Origin: Klebsormidium nitens
Lineage: Eukaryota; Streptophyta; Klebsormidiophyceae; Klebsormidiales; Klebsormidiaceae
Reading direction: 5' to 3'
DNA length: 64,000 bases
Assembly (NCBI GenBank): GCA_000708835.1
Contig: DF237085.1
Location: 62,001-126,000 of the forward strand
Under the pieces are notes generated by a model. It was not told the DNA's origin. It did not search any database and saw only the letters and a list, made by a program, of their open reading frames with translations. Position numbers and translations under genes: made by a program. Of this stretch, positions 12,601 through 30,000 are shown in pieces (position 1 is the first letter of the stretch; every line of letters begins with the position of its first letter).

Positions 12601-13371
12601 TTGCCTGGCTTGAGTGCGGCCTTTTGCGCCTCCTCGGTCGCTTTTATCGCTTGGTCGCTTTCTTGCTTGTTAGAAAAGAGCGCTTTTCGTTGAGTTTTCG
12701 GTTAGCTGATTTCACGGTTAGCGCGGGGCTTCGCCGAGCGGACCTGCGAGCGGACTGTTCGGAGGAGACGAGGTGCTGAGCGAAAAGTTCAGATGCGTCC
12801 TTGTGTCGTAGCGACCGCTCTTGACACCCTGGGCTGTGGTATGCTTGTGACTTCGATGGAATACTGCCTCCGCGCCCCGCCGTTTGAATGTCCACACGCC
12901 AAAACGAGACGCTCAGAAGATGTTTTCGGCCAGAACGAGCCAATCCAAAGCAGCCTCCCTCTTTCCGCCGAGTTGCGCGCCGGCATTGCACAACCCGTCC
13001 GCTGACGTCACCTCCACGTCAACAAGCCGTGCTCTGACGTCACCTCCACGTCACCTTCCCTCCCCCAGGTGTACGTCAGCCGGGACTACGACTTCGCGGA
13101 GCTGCAGGCCAGCACCGACGAGTCCAGCAGCGCCTTCGAGAGCGACGCCCGGGGATCCTCCTCCGCGAGGGGCCGCCACGTGGCAGCGCCGGGACCGTCC
13201 GTCCGATCGCACCGGCGCCAACGGTCGTTCGAGTTCGACGACGCTCTGCGCCGGGAGGTGAAGCTGTGGCCGATTGGCTCCACCCGGAGTGACGTGGGCG
13301 TGGCGTCCGTTGGCCGCTTTCGGCGCGGACGGCCCGCGAGCGCGCGCGGGCCGTTGTTTGGGGGGAGATGA
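3648..13371 (+). CDS. Receptor-like cytoplasmic kinase with tandem kinase and pseudokinase domains
   Basis: Predicted Ser/Thr protein kinase of the plant RLK/Pelle type, with no signal peptide or transmembrane segment seen. Exons by splice consensus: 3648-3860, about 4783-5034, 5387-5519, 5973-6130, 6762-6980, 7511-7738 (kinase unit 1); 8234-8398, 8881-9013, 9345-9493, 9870-10055, 10482-10754 (unit 2); 11295-11390, 11889-11990, 12384-12584, 13069-13371 (tail). A further in-frame 54-nt exon at 11039-11092 is possible. The model encodes about 936 aa and starts [11 protein letters not shown], which could be N-myristoylated. The start of exon 2 is the weakest join, because the best-looking acceptors (4747 and 4861) are out of frame. 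Unit 1 keeps [15 protein letters not shown] (Lys about 139), HGDLKSSN (Asp about 239) and DLG (Asp about 257); unit 2 is degenerate. The tail is acidic and Ser-rich. The architecture recalls plant tandem kinase proteins, but a role in immunity is only inference. Confidence 0.8.
4862..7738 (+). other. Kinase unit 1 (probably active, non-RD)
   Basis: Reading across five exons, the domain opens with [14 protein letters not shown], a typical RLCK lead-in, then the glycine loop GEGGFG, the beta-3 lysine in VAAVKQLD, and a likely alpha-C glutamate in FWVEVEML. The catalytic loop is [14 protein letters not shown], so the residue before the aspartate is Gly, not Arg (non-RD class). The metal-binding motif is DLG. 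The activation segment ends [10 protein letters not shown], with APD in place of APE. Then come [17 protein letters not shown] and the C-lobe, ending [16 protein letters not shown]. All residues strictly needed for phosphotransfer are visible, so activity is plausible. Confidence 0.82.
8234..10754 (+). other. Kinase unit 2 (predicted pseudokinase)
   Basis: Five exons align end to end with unit 1. The glycine loop is lost ([11 protein letters not shown]). The beta-3 lysine is replaced by Ala (GREVILAEV, about residue 439). The loop reads [13 protein letters not shown], so its Asp (about 537) and Asn remain, but the Lys two after the Asp is Arg. The DFG motif is AFG (Asp replaced by Ala, about residue 555). 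APE is present (VAPEAAF), as is [17 protein letters not shown]. Loss of the ATP-anchoring Lys and the metal-binding Asp predicts no normal catalysis. The fold itself, with hydrophobic spine positions and a full C-lobe, appears intact, which suggests a scaffold, decoy or allosteric role. Confidence 0.8.
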
Positions 13372-13372
13372 C

Positions 13373-13574
13373 GGGTTATCGGGTAGCGCGCTAAGGGGTC
13401 GGGTTACCGGGCAGCGTGCTCGGGAATACGGGTTATTTGGTAGTGTGCGCGAGGTTACGGGTTATCGGGGAGCGTGCTAAGGGGACGGGTTATCAGATAG
13501 CGGGCTCGAGGTTACGGGTTACCGGACAGTGTGCTCGAGATGACGGGTTAATCGGGTAGCGTGCTGAGCAGCAG
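13373..13574 (+). repeat. 29-bp tandem minisatellite, about 7 units
   Basis: Imperfect units begin GGGTTATCGGGTAGCGTGCT and recur every 28-30 bases from just after the kinase stop codon (13369-13371) to about 13574. Variants include GGGTTACCGGACAGTGTGCT and GGGTTATTTGGTAGTGTGCG. The array therefore forms the start of the 3' untranslated region of the kinase gene. Confidence 0.85.
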
Positions 13575-15781
13575 TACGTCGGGTGCACATTGTGGCCGCC
13601 AAATCGGTCGGAGGAGGATCTCGGCCGGCTCATATTCTTTATTCATCGGCCGAAATAAGGTCGCCGGCTTGGTAACGGTATTTTGCGGACGGACTTCGGT
13701 TGTCGGGTTCCGTCCTAAAAGCCGGTCGGCAGATGCATTTAGCCCTTTGCCTCCATCGTAGCTAATCGAATAGACATACGTCAATTGGCTGCGCCCATTA
13801 GCCGGTGAGTCAGTCATCCGATGGTTTGCGTACGCGTCAGCCGGTCGCTATATCGACCGCGATTTTGCGCCGAGTCTCTTCGGTGGTGTAAGACTAGGGC
13901 GGGTTGCTCGGAGTAGCCGATACGGGTGTTGACGTCAGCCGGGGATTTGACGCGGTCCGGCTTGGGAGCCAGAAAGAAGAGAATAAGAAGCTTTTTCTGC
14001 GGGAAGCCGAGTCGGGAGTCCCGACTGGTCGATGGCCATAACGGCGGAGTGGGCATCAACACACGCATTCTAGATTGCACCAAAGGAGACGTTGGTGCTT
14101 GCCAATCGCAGCCCTGATCGCCGTAGGGACAAACTAGTCATTCGTGTTGCTTTGTCGGCCGGTTTGCTGGAGGGGGTTGCTGTCCGCAAAGATAGGAAGA
14201 TGCAGCAGGTTGGCTATCAAGTCGATCGTGTTGCGAAATGCTTTGCCGTCAAAAGGAGGAGGGTAGTTGGAAGGTTCTGAGCCGGGGGCGAGGATCGTGA
14301 GGAGGACATCGTGAGGAAGAGAGATACTTTCGAATGGGCTAGTTGGATAGTGTGTTTGCGGCAGTGTTAAGCAAGCGCGTTTGTAAAGAAGTTCTTGTAA
14401 ACTAAGACACTGCGACGGGAGTATAGCAGATCATCTGCAGGCGCGGTTGATAAGCCACCAACAGCAAGTTGGCAGGGAAACGTCCATTGCAAAAGCAAGC
14501 CGCCGGCATATCGCAGTACGAGGATAAGTACGTAGGTTTGACGCTGAATAAAGATGAAGCATGTGCGAAGTGTTTTTGGTAACCGAAGACACGCACATTT
14601 TGATAGAGTAGGAACATTTCAGGCAAGGATACTGATTTTAGAATTGGCATTATAAATCAAAGTGAATCCGAGTATTCCATCTTCTCACCGGGCTTGTCAT
14701 TCTGGCAGTGGAGGAGGCGTGGAGTCTAACTGAAGAAGTTGCCAACATGAATCAAGAGCGGCTGATCCGCCTGCTTTCGACTTCGAAGCTAGGGCACACA
14801 AAAGGAGCTACGCGCTCCTCTCTAAGGGCCCGAGGCGTGCAATTTTTCGAAATGTCGGACAGGCTAACATGTGTCAAGCCAAGAAACAATAAAGATGGTC
14901 GACCGCCGGCGCAATCTTGCGTCACGGTAAAAGTGTGGACGAGCTTCTGACTCTGTTGATGCCAAGACAATTATGGGCAAACGCCATGCACGCTCGCGAA
15001 CATCGCTGTTACTGAGCAAGAAAACTGTCTTCCGGGCGGCGGCTCCGATTCATGCAAAGCAAAACACGTGCTGCCGTCGATGGATCGTTGAAAGGCTGTA
15101 GCAGGGTCGTGTCGCTGTGCGCGGGCCTGGCGGCAGCGCCTACGTGATAGAACGCAACGAGGTCACAACCGTACAATCTGAAACATTTTCGGCTGTCCCA
15201 AATAGGCCTCGCTGGCCTTTGAGCATCTTCTTACAAGAGGCTTAATCATGGTGAACCATGCAATTGCGAAAACCTTTCATTCCTTGGGCGGGCCGAGCAA
15301 GTCCTTCGTGAAGTCGACTTGTAGGAGGTCAGTAAAGAAAGCCATGCCCCCTCAATGCAGGGGGCTCAGAGAGGGCTCGGGGGCGCAAGAGGTCGTTTTC
15401 GCTTTGAATGAGGCTAGAGCACCAGTTTTTCGTGCCAGGTCTAGGCACGTCCGTCCAGAGTTTCATCAAGTGCAGTAATGGTCGGACTCCTGAGTAGTGA
15501 GAAGACTGACCGAGCCTGTAAACAGCTCCGAACTCCAAACATCGTTCCCACATAACGTCAGTCTAAAAATAACACCAAGGTGCAGCTAAACAAGTTTGTC
15601 TAGACCAATACACAATCCTGCGGGACCACGGTTCAGGTTTTTAGCCCCTACATGCACTTCAAACCCTTTGCGAACAAGCTGCATACAAGAGCATAGAAGT
15701 GTGGTACTACCCAGCTTACACCAGGATCCTCAAGAGGGGCCTTACACTTGGTCGACATAACAAAGCCTCTTCCCTCTAGTG
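13575..15781. other. Intergenic region, no supported gene
   Basis: The first 400 bases are rich in GCCGG(T/C) words. Short frames at 14402-14650 (-) and 14708-14950 (+) show no recognisable domain, signal peptide or splice continuation. The 3' end of the kinase transcript and the 3' end of the convergent small gene at 15782-16063 probably lie here. Confidence 0.35.
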
Positions 15782-16063
15782 TCACTTGAGGACTGCCGAA
15801 GGGGTCCATTGTGTCGGCCCCGGGAATGGTATGCAACGAAGACAGAGTGTGCGTCCATACTGGTCCTTTCCGACGCACTGGAGGTCCGCGGTTGCTTCGG
15901 TGCACTTCGAGCAGGGCAGCGTTGTGGCGCATTGCGTCAGCAAAGTGCGCGCGCCCGCCTGGTCGCTCTCAGGAACTAGGCGTGCAGCATCCACGGCCAT
16001 GAACAGGAGCAGGGCCACCAGCACAGCAGCGACTCTGGGGAGGTGAGTTGGAGAAGTTTCCAT
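15782..16063 (-). CDS. Hypothetical small secreted cysteine-rich protein, 93 aa
   Basis: Single-exon frame starting METSPTHLPRVAAV. Residues about 10-26 form a hydrophobic stretch (VAAVLVALLLFMAVDA) followed by AR, a classical secretory signal peptide with a likely cleavage after ALA/DA-type residues. The mature part has six cysteines spaced CX5CX2CX8CX10CX2C, then a proline-containing end, PFPGPTQWTP. A TATA-like box lies about 95 bases upstream of this ATG and downstream of the longer frame's non-ATG start, which supports this start. The family is not recognised. The paired CX2C motifs could form disulfides in the secretory pathway or bind metal. A longer spliced gene cannot be excluded. 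Confidence 0.5.
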   Translation of the reverse strand: METSPTHLPRVAAVLVALLLFMAVDAARLVPESDQAGARTLLTQCATTLPCSKCTEATADLQCVGKDQYGRTLCLRCIPFPGPTQWTPSAVLK

Positions 16064-16154
16064 TGCGGTGATGCAAGCGGGCCTGCGAGACTCCGCAATT
16101 CGCTGTGGTCGAAGGAATTGTAAACTGCCTCTCTCCTGCCATCCTCCAAGCCTT

Positions 16155-16162
16155 CTTATAAA
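16155..16162 (-). promoter_or_regulatory. Putative TATA box of the small secreted protein gene
   Basis: On the minus strand the sequence reads TTTATAAG, about 92-99 bases before the ATG at 16063. This is a plausible core promoter giving a 5' leader of roughly 65 bases. Confidence 0.4.
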
Positions 16163-17751
16163 CAAAACCAAACGCACAAAAGTAAGCCTTTAATGCACCC
16201 ACCACATGGTTGACAATGAGGACCTGTTTTGATAGATACATCAAACCGATTCGCAGAGAAGCTCATGACTCTTCTCCCCAGGAACGTTGACCCCCTTCAA
16301 GACGACAGCTGATTACACACACTACATGATGCAGGATGGAAAGCGCAGCTCTGACTTCAAAGCAACATACAAATTTTCCAGTCTGATCGTTACACAGAGC
16401 AGGAGCTCATGGTCTCCTGCTGAACCTACCTGCCACATGCCTGAAAGGTGTAGTTCACTGGCAAACACTATGATGCCTTTATAGATGAAAGCAGTGCAGC
16501 CAGCTGGCAGGGAACGAACTTCCTTGCAAGACACCTCCAAGCATGCGTACAAGAGTCTGTGTCCTTGCATGCCAGCATTGACAATCTTGACCCCCTTTAT
16601 GCTGGATAGGTGCTTAAGAGAAACTGAAATGCAACTTTATCGTAAAAGAACCAGAACAATTATACCGTGACCATCGAGCCCCGGAATTGATCACTATCCC
16701 ACTTCTAACCCCTTCAGTCAATGGGATAAAGGATCCTCCAGAACCCCACCTGAACTACCGAGCCAGGCGAGCTCCAGCTCGCCGCCTGCAGAGCCAGCAC
16801 AATCAATGACTGCAGAGACAAAGCTTCACAGGCCAACAGGAATCGTACGCTGCTTCCTTTCGTTCTTCTGAAGACCGGCCCTCCAAAGAAACATCGATAA
16901 AGTACTACCAATGGTCTTCAATGATGTGCCAGCAACTTTGTTTGGTGCAGACATCGACAACTCTATGGAACGAAGGGACTGATGAAATGCGAAAGAGCTT
17001 CATTTATACCTCAAGTACACAGCGATAGAAACTCAAGAAAGGGCGAAACAACAGAATCAGGGCAAGCTGGCGGCGAGCTGCAATCAGGGTCCTCACCTCT
17101 TCGATGCAGCCATGGCTCAGTGGGTTCTCCAGTCGGCCAAAGCCTCCTGCTTGGAGGGTGCGAATCTTTGTAATTTTTAGCTCAAGCCTAAGGAGTCCCG
17201 CGAGATGGAGAACACAAAAGACTCTCTATATGTGTTGAACAGCGTTTGTTGCCTTCGAAACTGAACGTGCAGGGAAGCAATTCATTATGCTGAGGCCCAT
17301 GGCGGCGTGGTGGCTTGCAAGTTGCAGTGTGCACTGTGCAGTGTGCACTACGCGACCGCTAGTGATTCGTAGGTACGGTCGCTGCTTCGACTTTACGATG
17401 ACGACAAAGTTACAAACCCTTGGCGACCGGAAAGCCCCGAGGCGCTGGCAGACAGTCGCTCTTGTGACGTCTGCGGCCACCTAAATGATTGGCCTACTAA
17501 CTCACGCGCCCGGAGGTTTCGGAGCTGCATTGCCTACTGGCCCTACTCAATCTGCTCAGGAGCACACAGACTGTACAGACGAAACGTGGGCCGTTGATGT
17601 GGAAGCCGACTAGAAGTTTGGAGGCTCGAAGAAGCTTGAAGGCTGCCCTGCTAGACGCCTCTTCTTTCTATGTATTTCATTGTCATCGTTCATGGCCGAG
17701 AAGACAAGCGTCGAACGTTGATATGTTGCATAACCAAAACACATTACTGGA
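16163..17751. other. Intergenic region, no supported gene
   Basis: On the minus strand a start-codon-like GCCATGGCTGCATCGAAGAG is followed directly by a donor-like GTGAGG near 17095, and other splice-like signals occur at about 16740-16810 and 16440-16530. No set of exons could be joined into an open frame with a recognisable product, so no gene is called. Confidence 0.3.
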
Positions 17752-17929
17752 ACGCTAATCAGGGCCTTGGGGGATTATGGAGGAATTCGGGTTTGAAACG
17801 GATCACAACAGGGGTTCACAAAGGCCCCATACTCTATGCAGACACATCAAAGGGGTTTTGCTACCCTTATGATAAGCCTTTGTAAACTATGTAAGAGAGT
17901 CATTCTATCCAAATAACACGATAAGTAAG

Positions 17930-18360
17930 TAATATGCACATCCATACATACAAAGAGGGGTGCACCTTCGAAATTACCTGTAATCCGAGCAATCAAGCAA
18001 TTAAGGTCAACCATCATGATACAGAGGGGTGGCGCATGCCGTAATTAGCCTAATTCGAGTAACGTGAGAAAACATGCACATTCAGGCATACATACAAAGG
18101 GGTGCATCTTGAAAATTACTTGTAATTTGAGCAATCATGAGATTCCGATCGACCAGATAGATACAGAGGGGCCACGCATGCCGTAACTAGCCTAATCCGA
18201 GTAACGTGAGCAATTGACATTGGGTCATACACTAGAGAGCATTGCATGGTCCTATAATTAGCCTAATTCAAGCCATCAAGCAATTCTTCATGAGAGGGGT
18301 TGATTGAAAGCTAGCTCCCACGCCATAATTAGCGTAATTTGAGTAACACGAGCAATACGC
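17930..18360 (+). repeat. About 145-bp degenerate tandem repeat, 2.5-3 units
   Basis: Units share a head (ATGCACATYCAKRCATACATACAAAGG in outline), a middle GATACAGAGGGG, and a tail TAATTAGCCTAATTCGAGTAA. The first two units (about 17932-18072 and 18073-18219) are clear; the third is more diverged. Confidence 0.7.
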
Positions 18361-18369
18361 CATCCGCAA

Positions 18370-18765
18370 TCATGCTGAAAGCCTTGTAAATACGTAATTC
18401 AGCTAATTTGAGCAATTCAGAGGTGCAAATAGCAGAATTGCTCGAATCAGGCTAATTCAACATGGAAAACATGGTGAGCATGCACTTGTAGGCTCTTAGT
18501 ATCTGAGCGGGGATAAACAAGACACCCTTTGAAGTCCAAAACACCTTGTAATTCGGCTAATTCGAGCAATTGAGGAGGTGCAATTAGCAGAATTGCTCAA
18601 ATTAGCTAACTAAGATGGAAAACATGGTGGGCGTGCACCGTGGGTCTTGATGTTATGAACGAAGGAAGATCCAAGGGGTGTCACGTTCTTGTAATTAGCT
18701 ACTTTGGCTAATTCAAGCAACTCTGAGAGGTGCAATTAGCAGAATTTCTCAAATTAGCTAATAAA
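18370..18765 (+). repeat. About 153-bp tandem repeat, each unit containing an inverted repeat
   Basis: Three units each carry a left arm like GCTAATTTGAGCAATTC (18402-18418, 18556-18572, 18707-18720) and a right arm like GAATTGCTCAAATTAGC (18435-18457, 18590-18606, 18742-18758). They are separated by about 18-20 bases containing GAGGTGCAATTAGCA, so each can fold as a hairpin. Between hairpins the word ATGGAAAACATGGTG recurs. Confidence 0.75.
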
Positions 18766-18973
18766 TGATGTTTATAGCCCGGTGATCACGCCCACTATGG
18801 TAACTCAACTTCTACTCTAGAAACATAGGCAGAAAGGGCTTAAAATAACCTCATAAGATGGAAAAAAGCGTTCAGAAGTCTTCACATATAGGTTCAGGGG
18901 TTATAACAAATGCAACCATGTTACAAAATACGTTCCCGAATTCCTCCAGAATCCCCCAAGGCCCGGATTAGCG

Positions 18974-19627
18974 TCCCCCTAAAACATACCGTACGCATGC
19001 TGTTAAACGCTCGAAGATCGTTCGACATGTTCGAAAGTGGCTTCCGACCGGGTAAAAGAGGCGCTCCATGACTGTCTGATATATGCTTCGGACATTTTTG
19101 CTTTCTCTGATTCGCCAAGCGGCGGTGGAGCGGGCGGCGACACAGGTAGCAGGTACGGATGGAAAACTTGGCAATAATTGGTAGAAGGGAGAAGGACCTT
19201 TATAGTCCCTTGATTCGATTATCTAAACAAGAGGAGGATGCTTTGTGTTATTCTCAGCGAGTCCAACAGCCGATGGCGATTTCACTTTCGTGAACCGCAT
19301 CTAGGAGAAAGACCACATCATACATATCATGTACATACGTACTTTCACATGGTGCGTCAATGGTTTCATAACCTTAAACCAGAGATAAACCTTCATGTGG
19401 TCTGATTGGGTCATCATGTGCCATCAAGGTCACTACAGATGGCCTTACAATGATTGACATTGCACATGACCCAATGCCGACCAACCGCTAATATAGCGCA
19501 TGCAGCCCTATCGACAGCCGGAAAGATCCCACTCCAATCTGTTCAACATGCAAGCGTTTCAATCAAACAAGCACCTTTTAGCCCAATTTGATGACTCAGA
19601 AAGTGTCTGATTGAATGCGGTTTGCTG
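18974..19627. other. Intergenic, downstream of fumarase, with an imperfect hairpin
   Basis: No gene is supported. At about 19396-19483 an imperfect stem pairs TGGTCTGATTGGGTCATC with a segment containing TGCACATGACCCAATGCCG. It may be a remnant of a small inverted-repeat element. Confidence 0.35.
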
Positions 19628-26221
<6,594 letters not shown>

Positions 26222-27077
26222 GTTTCCGCAACACCTCAATCACCGCAGCTCTAGTGCTGCAATTTGAACTAAATATGGGAGAATCTGAAGTTTTCAGAAC
26301 GTAAAAAGCTCGGCCATCATGTACAGATCATGTGTGCCACAGAAGCTTCCCACCTGCCAGTGCAAATGCGAAGAAAATGGCAATTGCTTGATCGTCTTCG
26401 TATTAGGGAAGAACCTACCTCGTCCTGTGCGCGAGCGTGGCGAACAGCTTGAATGCAATTTATCCAGTTTAGGTCTCCAGCTGTTGCACTATTGTCGGCG
26501 TCACGAAAGCCGTTGGTTTGGAACCGGTTTGCATCGGACGGCGACGTAATACTGGATACCGGCTGCGGAATTTCCGGGAAATCCCTTGTCAGGAGGACCC
26601 TAATCGGTGCGACTCGAGCAAAGCTAGTGTCAACTGCTTCTGGAAGCCGTGTATGTTCAAAAGCCTGTGTTGACTTTGGACAATTGACACCAGGTAGTTA
26701 AAAGCAGATATGCAGTTCATGAGAACGAGGAGAGGGGCACATGAGAACGAAGAGAAGGGCCAGACAAGACAGGTCACCGTCTACGAATCCTGCAGGAAGG
26801 GCAAGCTTGTAAGTTGTTGTACCTTGTACCCAGAGGAGGCTAGGGCGGAACACCTCTTGTGAAGCAAGCTAGAGCAGGGATACGGGTTCTTTAATTCACG
26901 TTTTCTTTAATGGATTGCTGACCCTCTGCTAAGTGAAGGGCACGGACGGATGTGAAGAACCTGTGGAGCAGTCCCTAAATTGCATCAAGAGTTGCTGATG
27001 TCAGAGTACTGAGCTGGGGGTGCTCATCTGGTCTTATTTGAATAAGCGTTTTGAGACAGGCACTTCAGTCGACAGAG
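26222..27077. promoter_or_regulatory. Divergent intergenic region between fumarase and the TM9SF gene
   Basis: These 856 bases separate two head-to-head housekeeping genes and must hold both promoters and 5' leaders, unless an upstream non-coding exon exists. No strong TATA box is evident on either side. An open minus-strand frame around 26400-26690 lacks an ATG and is out of phase with fumarase exon 1, so it is not included. Confidence 0.5.
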
Positions 27078-30000
27078 ATGGCGAGACAGGGGGTTGGTCT
27101 CCTGCTTCTGGTAGCTCTCGGATGCATTCTTGCCGAAGCTGATGCTAGGAGCATTGAGTTTCTCAGCGTTAGAGTGCGTACATTGCTTTCAGCAAGCGAC
27201 CACAAGTACAGAGACCATGAGAAACCACCCTTGTTTGCCAACAAAGTGGGCCCCTTCCATAATCCAACGTGAGTCAGAACGGTTTAGGGGTGGGTATTGC
27301 CAAGGATCTGAGGCATAATGGAGTTGTTGCTCAAGTCATCCCACGAATTGAACTTTTGCATTGAGCAGATGCTTGCTTCCTTCGATCAGGGATGATCTCC
27401 TTCAGCTACTTCTGCTGGAAGCTAGCATTGTGGCACGGGTTCTTTCGAGCTCTGAACATGAAGATAATAAGGTGTTTTTGTCCGACTTGCAGAGAAACAT
27501 ACAAGTACTACGATCTTCCCTTCTGCCCTCCTGGTAAGAAGGAATAGGGTTTCTTCTCGAGATCTATGATTTGCATTGCAATGCGTTGTTACTGTAGGGT
27601 TTGGATATATCCATGCCATCAACCGGCAAAAGGTGGACGTGAAATGTATTGCCGAAGCTTTAAATCCTCTCAAGAAGCAGATTGGATTTGCAGCCTGATT
27701 TTTGACCGAGTGCAAGATAGATCTATTGTAGACCCATATGTCGCAACACAAGCAGAGCGCAGCTAGCTCTCAATGTTGTTGGCAATACCGCTCTGTTATT
27801 TCCAACTGCAGAGTGTCTGCCGAATCTTGGAGCAAGCTGATAGTTCGTGAAGTTTCTGTCTCCTAGCTCTGGTTGTGTATGCTCATGTCCAGTTTTGATT
27901 CAGAAGAGGATTACTCAAGTCTGCATTTCAGCAAACATTGAACGAAATTTGGACATTGAGAAGTGGGTGGTCACCTAGTCGCCAGCAGGTGATGGCTGCT
28001 CTGAACATCTATCGCTGCCTAATCGATGGCATTGGTGCAAGTGCATCATTGACCATACAGGAATTACTGGATAGATGGACTCGTTTTTGCACGAATTTTT
28101 TTTTGAATCTGTAACATGCTTGACTCAACAAGGCACTTGGTAACTTTCAGCTGTTGATCTCTAGCACCACAACAGCGTCATGTTCTTTCTGTCTGCAGCG
28201 CTTTTTCTTTTGATGCTCTCCTTACTGCAGCTGAAGTATGAATTGAAATGTTCAGTAGCTCGCATCTTTTTCACCTTGCTTGGTATCTTTTGCACCTTTC
28301 GAGTCCAGCAGGTTTGCTAGGAGTCCATTCCAGCCCTCAGCATCTGGGTGCATTGTAAATGGGCCTCTGTAGCCGGCTGATTCTTGGCTCTCCCTGCAGT
28401 GGTCCTGAATGAGAAGGTGGAGGATCTGGGCGAGGTACTGAATGGGGACCGCATGGTGACGGCCGCGTACGATCTGAGCTTCAAGGTGGACAAGGAGAAG
28501 GAGACTCTCTGCGTGCAGAAGTTGTCCGTGAAGGATGTGCGCAAGTTCCGGGACGCTGTGAAGAATGATTACTACTTCCAGATGTACTACGACGACCTCC
28601 CTATCTGGGGCTTCATCGGCAAGATCGACCCCCCCGACGAGAAAGATGCGCGCTACTATCTCTTCACGCATGTGCACTTTGACATCCAGTACAACAAGGA
28701 CCGTGTGATTGAGATCAATGTGGCGACCGACCCCCTGCGCACAGTTGACATCACTGAGGATGCAGAGGTGGAGGTGGAATTCTCATATTCCGCCAAGTGG
28801 CAGGAGGTGGACAAAGCTTTCGAGAAGCGGATGGACAAGTACTCGCGTTACTCGTTCCTGCCCCAGCACCTCGAGATCCACTGGTTCTCCATCATCAACA
28901 GCTGCGTCACCGTGCTGCTGCTCACCGGTTTCCTGGCGACTATCTTGATGAGGGTGCTCAAGAACGACTTCATCAAGTGAGTGCATCACAATTGCGGCAA
29001 GTTACTGGATAACTGCACTTGAGAAGCCAAGGGCGCTCAAGATTGTCTTCATTCAGTGTTTGCATTTAGAATGGATCACTTTGACCAGCAGTTGCGGGGA
29101 AGATAAGCCGGCATCCGACCACCAGCTGCTGGTGAAAGCCGCAAAGTGGACCATGAGTGAGAAGTGGTCTAGATTGTGAATCTGCCCGATGGGGCAGATC
29201 TACCCCCTTAAATAGACCTTTCAAGTATTTGGACTTGCAACAAAGGATGTCTGCTTTTATATGTATGAGCGCCACGTTCTAGTTGAGTCACTTACCTGTC
29301 CTTACATGTCAAATCATTTCGCAGGTACTCCCGTGATGAGGAGACCCTGGAGGATCAGGAGGAGACCGGGTGGAAGTATGTGCATGGCGACGTGTTCCGC
29401 TTCCCCAAGAACAAGACCCTCTTTGCGGCTGTGATCGGAAGTGGCAGCCAGCTTCTGGCACTGTAAGTCACAAGCTTCTTGGCGAAAACACTTGCTGTGA
29501 CAGTCTTTTGGTATGTCATCCTTGAGTAAAGATGCAAAGGAGCCAATGCTCGGTTTCTTGAATCTGGAAACTGTTTCTGCCAATATTGGTCGTCATGGTC
29601 ATGCCAAGTTGGGCACCCTGATCCTCGTAATCACTTCTGTTGTTCAGTGCTTGCCCCTAGCAGCTGTCGTCATGAAACCCATCCTTGCTCGTTGCTAGCT
29701 AGCAAACACTGTTCTGATGCCCTTTTCCCAGGACGCTCTGCATCTTTGGCTTGGCTCTGGTGGGCGTGTTCTACCCCTACAACCGGGGCGCCCTGTTCAC
29801 CGCCCTTGTGGTCCTGTATGCGCTGACCTCCGGTGTGGCCGGCTACGTCTCTGCCTCCTACTACAAGCAGCTGGAGGGGACTGCATGGGTGAGCATCAAG
29901 CTTCAAGACTCGTTACTTTATCTCTCTACTATGGTGGACCTTTGTTCTCTTTGCTCCTTTTGTTCCTTGTTGCTGCTTGGAGATTAGCAATTGTCCGGCG

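Larger units (their letters stand above)
17752..18973. mobile_element. 1.2-kb non-autonomous element with 40-bp terminal inverted repeats
   Basis: The left end (17752-17791) begins ACGCTAATCAGGGCCTTGG and ends GGAGGAATTCGGG. The right end (18935-18973) is its near-exact reverse complement, with about three mismatches over 39-40 positions. Between them is non-coding DNA made largely of two tandem repeat families with hairpin potential. There is no transposase-like frame. This suggests a foldback or MITE-like DNA element that accumulated internal repeats. No target-site duplication was recognised. Confidence 0.65.

Noticed and set aside
26400-26690. Open minus-strand stretch upstream of fumarase as a possible first exon
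   Set aside because: It has no ATG, and its donor phase does not match. The exon at 26064-26221 already supplies an in-frame ATG and presequence.
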